Assembly (NCBI RefSeq): GCF_014212055.1
Contig: NZ_JACJVO010000023.1
Span: 1 to 50,547 of the forward strand
Reading direction: 5' to 3'
DNA: 50,547 nt
DNA from: Cohnella zeiphila
Lineage (GTDB): Bacteria; Bacillota; Bacilli; Paenibacillales; Paenibacillaceae
Shown: positions 43,399 through 50,547 of the stretch, one piece after another
How positions within the stretch are numbered: the stretch's first letter is position 1
Layout of the letters: each line of letters starts with the position of its first letter
Notes under the pieces: model-generated
What the model was told of the DNA's origin: nothing
The model's input: the letters and a program-made list of their open reading frames with translations, nothing else
The model's database searches: none
Position numbers and translations under genes: made by a program

Positions 43399-45516
43399 AT
43401 GATCGAAATCCGTTTATACGTTCGCGCGGACGCCGAAGAGGATGGGGACGGGAGCCAGGAGCGGCCGTTCCGCACGATAGCCGCCGCGCAGGAAGCGGTG
43501 CGCGGGGTGCTGCGAGCCGGGCATGAAGGCTCCATTACAGTTAGCGTCGGAGGCGGCGTCTACGAGCTGGCGGAGCCGCTGCGCTTCGGCTCCGAAGATG
43601 CAGGAGGGGAGCAATGCCGCGTTGCGTACGAGGGCGAGCCGGGCGACCGGCCGGTGCTGCTCGGCGGCACCGTGCTGTCCGGCTGGGAGCCGTGGCGGGC
43701 CGGCATCTGGCGGACGAAGGTTCCCGCGGGCAGGCGATTCCAGACGCTGTACGCGGACGGGGAGCGGGTGGTCAAAGCCAGATGGCCGGCGTCCGGCTAT
43801 ATGCGCTCGGCGACCGTGCCCGGCCGCGAGCGGGAAGGGATCGGCTTTCGGGAAGAGGATCTGGCGGATACTTTAGCGGCAGAACTGGAAACGGGAGGAC
43901 TTCAAGTTTATGTTTGGCCGGGGGAGGGCGAATGGAACTGGTTATGCGAGACGATCCCGGTTCGCCGCATCGATGCCGCCGCCCGATTCATCGAGTTCGC
44001 GCGCCCCAGCGTCTGGAGCATCGGGGAAGGCTCGCGATATTACCTGCAAGGCTCGCTCCGATTTCTGCTGGGGCCCGGACAATTCCATCTGGACGAAGCC
44101 GACGGCTGGCTGTACTACCGGCCCGCCGAAGGGGTTCCCGACCGCCAGCGGGTTGTCGCTCCAATTGTGCTGCGTATTCTCGATATTCAAGGGGAGAGCA
44201 TGGGCCGGCCGGTGTCGGGATTGTCTTTCCGGAACCTCGAGCTTGCCTGCACGGATTGCCGGGACGATTACCAGCCGATGTCGAGCGAGCCGGACATGGC
44301 CAATTCGGAGCCCGACGAGCATCGGAACGGCCTGGTGTATATCCGGAACGCGTCCGACCTCGAGATTGAATCATGCGAGCTCCGCCTGTCGGGTTCGAAC
44401 GGCGTGTTCCTCGACCGCTGCGCCGAGCGGGTTACATTGACCGGGAACCGGATCGAACGCGTCGGCCACAACGGCATTTACGCGTCCGGGTACGCGCCCG
44501 GCGAAGGAGATTTCGCCGGACCGGACGAAGCCTTCCGCAACAAAGGGCACACGATCGCGGATAACGTGATCGAACGCGGAGGCGAGCTGGTCGGGCACGG
44601 CAGCGGCATTATGCTCTATCAATGCGGGGAATGCGAGATTGCGCACAATCGGATCTCCCGCATGCCGAGATACGGCATCTCTCTCAAAGGACTTCGGCGC
44701 GGAACGATGCCGTCGGAGCTTTGGGGCGTCCCGGTCACGTGGGACAACCACTGGGACTTCCTGTTCTCGCGGAACAACCTCATTCGGCACAACGACATCT
44801 CCGCCGTGATGGAAGACAGCCAGGACGGCGGCATGATTGAAGCGTGGGGTCCCGGCCTCGGCAACCGGATCGAGGGCAATCGGCTGCACCACAGCGGCAT
44901 CCATTTCTCGTTCGGGTTCGGCATCTATCTGGACGACGCGGCGGACGGCTTCGAGGTGACGGGGAATGTGCTCGATCATCTGTACAGCACGGGGGAAGGG
45001 AAGCTGTGGATGACGATCTTCGCCAAAGGAATCGGCAACCGGATCGCGGGCAACCTGATCGCGGACAATCCGGACGCGGTGAACGCGATCGGCTCGCAGG
45101 AGATGGCCGGAGAGGCCAATCGGGACCTCGTGGTGGAACGCAATATCGTCTGCGACTCCGGGCATCTGTACGGCTTCGTGAACTGGAGTCCAGAGCGGTT
45201 CCTTTCGGCGGACTTCAACCTGTTCTGGCGGAACGGCGAGGCGTGCGGGGTATCGGGCGAGCTGCCGCTGACGCCTGCCGGCGTCAATCCGGCGTGGGGT
45301 CACGACTATGAATGGGAGGCGTGGCAGTCGTTGTCCGGCGAAAGGTATGACGCGAACTCGGTGTTTGCGCCGCCCGGTTTTGCGGACGCGGAAGCCGGCG
45401 ACTACCGGCTGCTGCCGTCCTCTCCCGCCTATGCGCTCGGATGGGAGGAGATCGATTTTACTCAATTCGGGCCGAGGCAGCGGCGGGAAGCGGCAGCTCG
45501 GCGGGAGAGGGAGTAA
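43399..45516 (+). CDS. Cytoplasmic right-handed beta-helix protein
   Basis: A 705-aa protein without a signal peptide. It opens with the repeat-helix entry motif IEIRLYVRADAEEDGDG and RPFRTIAAAQEAVR, common to polysaccharide lyase-like and glycosidase beta-helices. From about residue 300 to 600 it has regular turns of the type L-x-N-N-x-I (NGVFLDRC, GHNGIYASGY, HGSGIMLYQCG, NRIEGNRLHHSG). The family includes sugar hydrolases and epimerases, but I see no conclusive active site. ATG at 43399 has AAAGGGGAG at 43382-43390. It lies 147 bases after the secreted protein gene and may act on its imported products. Confidence 0.85.
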   Translation: MIEIRLYVRADAEEDGDGSQERPFRTIAAAQEAVRGVLRAGHEGSITVSVGGGVYELAEPLRFGSEDAGGEQCRVAYEGEPGDRPVLLGGTVLSGWEPWRAGIWRTKVPAGRRFQTLYADGERVVKARWPASGYMRSATVPGREREGIGFREEDLADTLAAELETGGLQVYVWPGEGEWNWLCETIPVRRIDAAARFIEFARPSVWSIGEGSRYYLQGSLRFLLGPGQFHLDEADGWLYYRPAEGVPDRQRVVAPIVLRILDIQGESMGRPVSGLSFRNLELACTDCRDDYQPMSSEPDMANSEPDEHRNGLVYIRNASDLEIESCELRLSGSNGVFLDRCAERVTLTGNRIERVGHNGIYASGYAPGEGDFAGPDEAFRNKGHTIADNVIERGGELVGHGSGIMLYQCGECEIAHNRISRMPRYGISLKGLRRGTMPSELWGVPVTWDNHWDFLFSRNNLIRHNDISAVMEDSQDGGMIEAWGPGLGNRIEGNRLHHSGIHFSFGFGIYLDDAADGFEVTGNVLDHLYSTGEGKLWMTIFAKGIGNRIAGNLIADNPDAVNAIGSQEMAGEANRDLVVERNIVCDSGHLYGFVNWSPERFLSADFNLFWRNGEACGVSGELPLTPAGVNPAWGHDYEWEAWQSLSGERYDANSVFAPPGFADAEAGDYRLLPSSPAYALGWEEIDFTQFGPRQRREAAARRERE

Positions 45517-45541
45517 AGGGGATCACGGCGAGAGATGCCTT

Positions 45542-45569
45542 CAGACCGAAGCGGTGCCGCTTCGGTCTG
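45542..45569 (+). terminator. Hairpin after beta-helix gene
   Basis: CAGACCGAAGCGG (45542-45554) pairs perfectly with CCGCTTCGGTCTG (45557-45569). There is no T run after it, so it may be a repeat-associated hairpin rather than a standard terminator. Confidence 0.5.
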
Positions 45570-45583
45570 GGGGTCCAGACTGA

Positions 45584-45681
45584 AAAGAGAGTAACCAGAT
45601 GACGCACATTTACGGGATTCCGGCGAATGGGGCGAAAGAGAGTAACCAGAAGACGCACATGGACGATTGGATTCCGGCGAA
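45584..45681. repeat. Two direct copies of an intergenic repeat
   Basis: AAAGAGAGTAACCAGA then a GACGCACAT segment and ending ATTCCGGCGAA occurs at 45584-45627 and again, slightly longer, at 45635-45681. No protein-coding signal supports translation on either strand. These look like copies of a dispersed intergenic repeat, similar in style to the 51-bp array at 21160. Confidence 0.75.
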
Positions 45682-45721
45682 GAGGACGGACCCAAGCAAA
45701 CCCCGACTCGCATGACAGACC

Positions 45722-45751
45722 GCGACGGGGCGCTGCCAAGCGCCCCGTCGC
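45722..45751 (-). terminator. 13-bp perfect hairpin downstream of frameshifted gene
   Basis: GCGACGGGGCGCT (45722-45734), loop GCCA, AGCGCCCCGTCGC (45739-45751). It lies 10 bases past the stop of the minus-strand membrane gene and has no T run. Possible terminator or stability hairpin. Confidence 0.5.
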
Positions 45752-45761
45752 CAACGAATCG

Positions 45762-46290
45762 CTAGACGAGCGCAAACCGAATCAAGCCCGATAAAGCAAA
45801 GCCGAACAAAGCCGTACCGGCGCCGATGCCGGTAATGGCGCTGTTCGCAACCCGCAGCTTGCGGGAAAAAAAGAGAGAAGCAACTGACGCTACCACCAGC
45901 AGCCGCCAGCAGATACAGGCTGGGGTCCTCGAAAACGCCTGCCAGACTGATGAAAGGAATGCCGACAATAAAGGCAATCCAGGGTGCTATGAAGTCTTTT
46001 CGTTTTTGCAGGATTAACCAACCTGCGCCGGCGCCGGCCAGAAAAATCTCCGCATAGACGGAAATCAAATATTGGCGGAATGAAGTGGACGCAGACAAAG
46101 CGGAGGGCGCATCCCAATTGCGGATGCTGAGGAACACGCCGAACAGGCAAACGAGGAGCGCAATGCCGGAAGCGATACCAAGGTATTTTCGCCAACTTGC
46201 CCGAGGGTTCTCCTGCGCCCAGCCGAACCAACTGAAGCTGAACATGCCGAAGATGGAGGCGTACATCACATAATCTCTAGCATACTCCAT
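45762..46290 (-). pseudogene. Frameshifted hypothetical membrane protein
   Basis: A small polytopic membrane protein of unknown function, normally about 175 aa. The first 130 residues (MEYARDYVMYASIFGMFSFS to GVFEDPSLYLLAA) are in one frame. The ending KLRVANSAITGIGAG and GFALSGLIRFALV, a natural C-terminus with a last membrane helix, is in another. The switch lies between about 45860 and 45905. A run of seven A at 45866-45872 is the natural suspect; removing one base there joins the frames. GGAGG precedes the ATG at 46290. It may be a true mutation, a phase-variable tract or a sequencing error. Confidence 0.7.
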
Positions 46291-46350
46291 ACCCTTCCTC
46301 CTTTACGGCAGGAATTGCCAGTCGCTGTCTCCCTTCCACTAATCCAGACA

Positions 46351-46398
46351 GCGAGAAGCTCCGACAGGCTGCTCTATTCATTGTTCGGGGCTTCTCGC
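46351..46398 (-). terminator. Weak dyad after lacI-family gene
   Basis: GCGAGAAGC (46351-46359) and GCTTCTCGC (46390-46398) form a 9-bp stem with a long loop and no T run. It lies in the 125-base gap between the LacI stop and the membrane gene start. Confidence 0.3.
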
Positions 46399-46415
46399 GC
46401 CGGATGTTACGGTCC

Positions 46416-47405
46416 TTACGTCGATTCGCCCTCGATAATCTCGTGGGGGACCATCGTTCGGAGCGGGACGTTCCTTCCTGCGATCCGGTCGACGAGCAGA
46501 TCGACGGCTTTCGTTCCGACTTCATCGGCGGAATAGGCGATGGTTGACAACGATGGCGTAATATACTCAAGCGTGTCAATGTTGTCGAAGCCCATCAACC
46601 CGACGTCCTGCGGGACGCGGATCCCTTTTTTCTTCAAATGTAGAAGCACTTTGAGCGCGTATTTGTCGCTTGTGCACAGAATGACTTTCCGCTTGCTCCC
46701 CTTCCGAAGCAGCCCTTCGATCTCCTCCAGATAGCCCTTGTGCAGGATCAAGTCGGCGCTTAACGCGCCGCCGGCCTCGGCGATCGCCTGCCGAAAGCCG
46801 GCATGCCGCTGCTCCACGGCGTACAGATTGGTTCGTCCCGACAGCGCCATCGGCGGACTGACGTAAATAATCTCTTCGTACCCGAGAGCGGCGAGCCGCT
46901 TGACCGCGTCCCGGATCGCCTTCCGGTCGTCGACCCAGATGTAGGGAATCTCGTCCGAGACCAGGTTGCCGAACGTGATGACGGGCACGCCGAGCTTCGA
47001 GACGAAGCGCTCGAAGTCATCCCCTTTATTGACCGATAGAAGCAAAATGCCGTCGACCCTGCGGTCGACCAGATGCTGAAGGCATTCCCGTTCCTTCTCC
47101 GGATCCTTGTTCGTCAGCGTCAAGTACAGGAAATAGCCGAGCTCGCTCGCTCTCGTCTCGATCGCGTTGACGAGTTGGGGGAAAATCCGGTTGTTGATGT
47201 CGAACAGCACCGCGCCGATCGACTTCGTACTGCCTTTCACAAGGCTTTGCGCCAGAAAGTGCGGGCGATAGCCAAGCTGCTCCGCCACTTTCAGAATTCG
47301 TTCTTTCGTCTCGGGATTGATGCCGGGCCGGTTGTTCAGCGCCCGATCGACGGTGCCGCGGGACACGCCGCAGATCTCCGCGATTTGCTGGCTTGTTTTG
47401 CTCAT
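46416..47405 (-). CDS. LacI-family transcriptional regulator
   Basis: A 329-aa repressor. The N-terminal LacI HTH (TSQQIAEICGVSRGTVDRALNNR, residues 4-26) is followed by the hinge region (GYRPHFLAQSLVKG) and a periplasmic-binding-protein-like sugar sensor (SIGAVLFDINNRIFPQLV, then VGLMGFDNIDTLEYITP). It diverges from a sugar ABC operon, with two similar palindromes between, so it probably represses that operon and itself until an imported sugar binds. The ATG is at 47405. Confidence 0.93.
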   Translation of the reverse strand: MSKTSQQIAEICGVSRGTVDRALNNRPGINPETKERILKVAEQLGYRPHFLAQSLVKGSTKSIGAVLFDINNRIFPQLVNAIETRASELGYFLYLTLTNKDPEKERECLQHLVDRRVDGILLLSVNKGDDFERFVSKLGVPVITFGNLVSDEIPYIWVDDRKAIRDAVKRLAALGYEEIIYVSPPMALSGRTNLYAVEQRHAGFRQAIAEAGGALSADLILHKGYLEEIEGLLRKGSKRKVILCTSDKYALKVLLHLKKKGIRVPQDVGLMGFDNIDTLEYITPSLSTIAYSADEVGTKAVDLLVDRIAGRNVPLRTMVPHEIIEGEST

Positions 47406-47465
47406 GGCTTCGTTCTCCTGGAAATAGAGTATCGGAATTTGTCGAGGTCCCGTCGCGCTACTACG

Positions 47466-47494
47466 ATTATAAGAAAAAAGTCCGAAAAAATAAA
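47466..47494 (-). promoter_or_regulatory. Promoter of the LacI-family gene
   Basis: On the minus strand TTTATT (47489-47494), a 17-base spacer and a perfect TATAAT (47466-47471). The upstream operator copy lies directly next to its -35. Confidence 0.55.
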
Positions 47495-47496
47495 TA

Positions 47497-47510
47497 CGTA
47501 CACGTGCACG
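47497..47510. promoter_or_regulatory. LacI-type operator, upstream copy
   Basis: CGTACACGTGCACG, an imperfect palindrome differing at two of 14 positions from the core of the copy at 47552. It abuts the -35 of the LacI gene and lies upstream of the -35 of the transporter operon. Confidence 0.65.
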
Positions 47511-47517
47511 ATATGCA

Positions 47518-47547
47518 TTTACAGCTTCTTGAGGGCTGTGTTATAGT
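47518..47547 (+). promoter_or_regulatory. Promoter of lipoprotein-permease operon
   Basis: TTTACA (47518-47523), an 18-base spacer and TATAGT (47542-47547). The expected start falls inside the operator that follows. Confidence 0.65.
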
Positions 47548-47551
47548 AAAG

Positions 47552-47567
47552 CCGTTCACGTGAACGG
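47552..47567. promoter_or_regulatory. LacI-type operator, main copy
   Basis: CCGTTCACGTGAACGG is a perfect 16-bp palindrome with the central CG expected for LacI-family operators. It covers the predicted transcription start of the transporter operon. Confidence 0.8.
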
Positions 47568-47617
47568 TGACCGTAAAACGCATGAAGGGGGCCCATGTGT
47601 TTTTTTAAATTTTCACA

Positions 47618-47632
47618 ATGCAAACGCTTTAT
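47618..47632. promoter_or_regulatory. Candidate cre in the operon leader
   Basis: ATGCAAACGCTTTAT matches the CcpA consensus WTGNAANCGNWNNCW with one mismatch. It lies about 65 bases downstream of the predicted start, a roadblock position. Confidence 0.5.
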
Positions 47633-47665
47633 TTGAAGTTATTTCTTCAAAAAGGAGCTATTGCG

Positions 47666-48976
47666 ATGAGAATAACGATCATGGCCGGCGTGCTTGCGGC
47701 GCTGGTAGCGCTGCTGACCGCTTGCGGCGGGGGCTCGAACAGCGGTACGGACGCTTCGGCATCTTCATCGGCGCCCGCTTCGGATTCCGGAAGCAAGGGG
47801 AAGCAGGAAGTGACGCTTGTCTGGAACGAGACCGACGTCAGCAACGGCCAACTGAAGGTGCTGCTGGACGAATTCAACAAGAAGTACCCCGATATCAAAG
47901 TGAATCGGATCTCGGTCACGAGCAGCGGGTGGGCCGACTACTTCAACAAGATTCAGACGATGATCGCGGGAGGCAAGGCACCGGACGTGATCCGGGTTGC
48001 GATCGAAGGCATTCAGATGTTCGCGAAGCAGGATCTGCTGCTGCCGCTCGACGATTACATGAAGCAGTTCCCGGACGCCGTGGAAAATTACGACGATCTT
48101 CACCCGAAGCTGCAATCCCCGTTCGTCATCGACGGCAAGACGTACGGTTTCGTCTGGGACTGGAACAACGTCGTCATGCACTTCAACACCGATCTCCTCA
48201 AGGAAGCGGGGCTGCCGGTGCCGCCGGCGGATTGGACCCGCGACGACTTCCTCCAATACGCCCAGGCGCTCACGACCGACAAAGGCGGCAAGAAGACGTT
48301 CGGCTTCGAGATCCCGAACTATTACTTCGGCGCGTCGGCCTGGCTGTTCAACAATGACGCGAGCGTGCTGGATCCCACGATGACGACAAGCAAACTGGAC
48401 GATCCGAATGCGATCGAAGTGATGCAATTTTTCCAAGACCTGGTCTACAAATATAAAGTCGCGCCCGTGCCGAATCCGAAGGCCGATATGATCAACGACC
48501 TCATCACCGGGCGCGTCGCCATGATCTCCGCCGGCAAATGGCCGTTCGCCACCTACGACAAGACGAAGTTCAAGGCGGTGGACGTTCAGTTTCTGCCGAA
48601 GCTGAAGACCCAGAAGGTCATCTTCGGGTCCGGCGCCTTCCCCGTGCTCAAATCGGCGAAAAACCCGGAAGCCGCCTTCAAGCTGTCGGCGTTCCTGTCC
48701 TCATCCTTCTCGCAGAAGACGACGCTGTCCAACTCATCGATTCCGACCCGCATCTCGGTCATGAACGAAGTATTGCCGCAGACGCCGGCCTCGAACTGGA
48801 GGGTGTACGCCGACAGCGCGGACATCGCCCAGCCGGTCGAAGCGCCGATGCAATACGGCTCGATCGAAGGGATTTTCAACCGCTATATGTCTTCCATTCT
48901 TTCGAACCAGATGGATGCGGCCACCGCCATGAAGAAGGCGAAGGCCGAGATCGACGCCGCCCTGGCCAAAAAATAA
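47666..48976 (+). CDS. Sugar ABC substrate-binding lipoprotein (family 1)
   Basis: A 436-aa lipoprotein. The signal peptide ends in lipobox LLTAC (Cys20). A Ser-rich linker is followed by a maltose-binding-protein-like fold (VTLVWNETDVSNGQLKVLLD, GKAPDVIRVAIEGIQMFA, YGFVWDWNNVVMHFN). ATG at 47666 has AAAGGAG at 47651-47657. It is the first gene of a lipoprotein-permease-permease operon under the LacI operator. The substrate is probably a mono- or oligosaccharide. Confidence 0.93.
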   Translation: MRITIMAGVLAALVALLTACGGGSNSGTDASASSSAPASDSGSKGKQEVTLVWNETDVSNGQLKVLLDEFNKKYPDIKVNRISVTSSGWADYFNKIQTMIAGGKAPDVIRVAIEGIQMFAKQDLLLPLDDYMKQFPDAVENYDDLHPKLQSPFVIDGKTYGFVWDWNNVVMHFNTDLLKEAGLPVPPADWTRDDFLQYAQALTTDKGGKKTFGFEIPNYYFGASAWLFNNDASVLDPTMTTSKLDDPNAIEVMQFFQDLVYKYKVAPVPNPKADMINDLITGRVAMISAGKWPFATYDKTKFKAVDVQFLPKLKTQKVIFGSGAFPVLKSAKNPEAAFKLSAFLSSSFSQKTTLSNSSIPTRISVMNEVLPQTPASNWRVYADSADIAQPVEAPMQYGSIEGIFNRYMSSILSNQMDAATAMKKAKAEIDAALAKK

Positions 48977-48980
48977 CGCC

Positions 48981-49026
48981 GGAGAAGCGGCGGACGCAGC
49001 GCGTTCCGGTGCAACCGCCGCTCTCC
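48981..49026 (+). other. Intercistronic hairpin after lipoprotein gene
   Basis: GGAGAAGCGGCGG (48981-48993) pairs with CCGCCGCTCTCC (49015-49026) with one bulge. There is no T run. It ends just before the next ribosome site (CGGAGG, 49028-49033). Such hairpins commonly stabilise binding-protein mRNA relative to permease mRNA. Confidence 0.6.
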
Positions 49027-49040
49027 TCGGAGGCTGTGTG

Positions 49041-49937
49041 ATGATGAAAATGAGCCGAACGATGAAGGACGGCTTCGCCGGCTACCTGTTCCTGCTGCCC
49101 GCGCTGATCCTGTTCCTGCTCTTTATCGCCGAGCCGCTGATCGTGTCGGTGTTCCTCAGCTTCACCGAATACAACGTGATCACTCCGTACCGGTGGATCG
49201 GGCTGGACAACGTGCGCCAGTTTTTCCATGACGCCCGGCTGGGCCTCATGTACGGCAATACGTTCAAGTATGTTCTGATCCTTGTCCCCCTGCATATGGT
49301 GCTCGGCCTGCTGCTGGCTCTCGGGGTCACCCGCAAAATCTCGAAGCGGTGGAAGTATTTCTACCGGACGGCCTTCTATTTCCCGGTGCTCGTCACGTCC
49401 GCCGCCGTAGCGGTGGCGTGGAGCTTCCTGTTCGACAGCGACTTCGGGGTGCTCAACTACTTGCTCGGCCAGCTTGGGTTCGATCGCGTTCCATGGCTCC
49501 AATCGCCCCGCTGGGTGTATGCGGCCGTAGCGCTGTACAGCTTCTGGAAGTTCGTGGGCAACGCCTTCCTCTACTACGTCATCGGACTGCAGAACATCCC
49601 GGAGACGCTGTACGAGGCGGCGGAGATCGACGGGGCGGGTCCGCTGCAGTCGTTTTTCCGGCTTACGCTGCCGCTGTTGTCGCCGACGATCTTCTTCGTG
49701 CTTGTGACGACGCTGATCGGCGCGACGCAAATTTTCGACGAGCCGTATCTGATTACGGGCGGCGGACCCGGAGACGCCTCGCGGTCGGTCAACATGTACA
49801 TCTACGAGGTCGCGTTTCAGAGCCATGAGATGGGCTATGCGTCGCTCGTCTCGCTCAGCCTGTTCCTGATCATCCTGCTCGTGACCGTGCTGCAATTCCG
49901 CCTAAGCCGGACATGGGTGTCCTACCACCAGGAATAG
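49041..49937 (+). CDS. Sugar ABC permease, MalF/UgpA-like
   Basis: A 298-aa permease with six helices (first: AGYLFLLPALILFLLFIAEP). The docking loop is EAAEIDGAGPLQSFFRLTLPL at about 191-211. The FDEPYLITGGGPG segment is typical of the UgpA branch. ATG at 49041 has CGGAGG at 49028-49033. Confidence 0.93.
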   Translation: MMKMSRTMKDGFAGYLFLLPALILFLLFIAEPLIVSVFLSFTEYNVITPYRWIGLDNVRQFFHDARLGLMYGNTFKYVLILVPLHMVLGLLLALGVTRKISKRWKYFYRTAFYFPVLVTSAAVAVAWSFLFDSDFGVLNYLLGQLGFDRVPWLQSPRWVYAAVALYSFWKFVGNAFLYYVIGLQNIPETLYEAAEIDGAGPLQSFFRLTLPLLSPTIFFVLVTTLIGATQIFDEPYLITGGGPGDASRSVNMYIYEVAFQSHEMGYASLVSLSLFLIILLVTVLQFRLSRTWVSYHQE

Positions 49938-49954
49938 AGAAAGGAGGAAGCGCC

Positions 49955-50547
49955 ATGCGGAGACGATACGGCGGACGTCTGCTAACGGACGGGGTGCTGC
50001 TCGTAGTGGCGGCGTTCATGTTCGCGCCTTTTCTATGGATCATCTCGACGTCGCTCCGCCTCCCGCAGCAATCGTTCGATTTGCCGCCCGCCATTTTTCC
50101 GACGGCGTTCCATTTCGGCAACTACGGGGAAGTGTTCCGGCAAGTTCCGCTGCTCGCGTTCATGTTCAACAGCCTGAAAGTATCCGGTCTGGTCGTCATC
50201 GGCCACGTTCTTATCTCGAGCATGGCGGCGTATGCGTTCGCCCGCATCGCTTTTCCCGGCCGCAACGCCGTGTTCCTGATCTTCCTGTCCGGCCTGATGA
50301 TCCCGGGACAGGTGACGATCATTCCGCAGTTCATTCTCATGTCGAAGCTCGATCTGGTCGACACGCACGCCGCCTTGATCCTGCCGGCGCTCATCAATCC
50401 GCTCGGGATCTTCCTGATTCGGCAGATGATGATGACGATCTCGCCGAGCTACGAGGAAGCCGCATTCATCGATGGGGCGGGCCGGGTGAAAGGATACTGG
50501 AACGTCATCCTGCCGATGTCGGTGCCCGTCATCGCGATGACGTCGGT
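49955..50547 (+). CDS. Sugar ABC permease, MalG/UgpE-like (partial, runs off window)
   Basis: At least 197 residues, cut by the window end; about 80 residues are missing from the usual length. The opening is MRRRYGGRLLTDGVLLVVAA, then FAPFLWIISTSLR. The docking loop is EEAAFIDGAGRVKGYWNVIL. ATG at 49955 has AAGGAGG at 49941-49947, 17 bases after the partner permease. Confidence 0.92.
   Translation, partial: MRRRYGGRLLTDGVLLVVAAFMFAPFLWIISTSLRLPQQSFDLPPAIFPTAFHFGNYGEVFRQVPLLAFMFNSLKVSGLVVIGHVLISSMAAYAFARIAFPGRNAVFLIFLSGLMIPGQVTIIPQFILMSKLDLVDTHAALILPALINPLGIFLIRQMMMTISPSYEEAAFIDGAGRVKGYWNVILPMSVPVIAMTS

Noticed and set aside
1..50547. Prophage, transposon, toxin-antitoxin or defence island
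   Set aside because: No integrase, transposase, phage structural gene, attachment repeat or known defence domain was found in any frame I read.

Overview
The window looks like chromosome from a spore-forming, high-GC member of the Paenibacillaceae (Paenibacillus/Cohnella-like). The evidence is: lipoprotein-dependent sugar ABC systems of the LplB/LplC/YtcQ type without their own ATPase; YesM/YesN-type two-component genes; large membrane-bound AraC regulators; a spore-coat transglutaminase (tgl); a GerPA/GerPF-family germination protein; strong Gram-positive ribosome binding sites; frequent GTG/TTG starts; and no outer-membrane functions. The assignment rests on recalled family patterns, not a search. 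No rRNA, tRNA or CRISPR array was seen. The last gene runs off the right edge.

Layout. 0-8.3 kb, plus strand: fabI; two DHA2-type MFS exporters with a small unknown gene and a nitroreductase between them; cardiolipin synthase; an ANT(6)-like adenylyltransferase; a DUF488 protein; a Nudix hydrolase. 8.3-12.5 kb: a small secreted protein; a Gfo/Idh/MocA oxidoreductase translationally coupled to a signal-less FG-GAP/VCBS propeller protein; a divergent cupin-AraC regulator; a YCII-domain protein. 12.5-20.5 kb, minus strand: YesN-like response regulator, YesM-like sensor kinase, two permeases, a lipoprotein and a PhyH-type dioxygenase, with a catabolite-repression (cre) candidate in the permease leader. 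20.5-30.2 kb: a mosaic of working genes (LysR regulator plus metE, a GerP protein, two Fur-boxed iron-siderophore lipoproteins, one Btr-like AraC regulator) mixed with gene remnants (CobW GTPase, a second Btr-like regulator, an ABC exporter ATPase domain) and 51-bp tandem repeats.

30.2-45.5 kb: tgl, then a carbohydrate locus. Two membrane AraC regulators flank a permease-permease-lipoprotein operon. They are followed by a large secreted beta-helix/PKD/FN3/PA14 protein and a cytoplasmic beta-helix protein. 45.5-50.5 kb: dispersed repeats, a frameshifted membrane protein gene, and a LacI regulator divergent from a lipoprotein/permease/permease operon. Two similar palindromic operators lie at the LacI divergent promoters.

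Main theme: three separate sugar uptake systems, each with a different class of regulator (two-component, membrane AraC, LacI). None has a local ATPase, so a shared MsmX-like ATPase elsewhere is implied. Beside them is an iron-uptake island that appears to have been duplicated and then partly deleted. I did not find a clearly new defence or mobile system. The most unusual items are the cytosolic propeller-oxidoreductase operon, the palindromic box between the LysR gene and metE, and the cluster of internally deleted genes.
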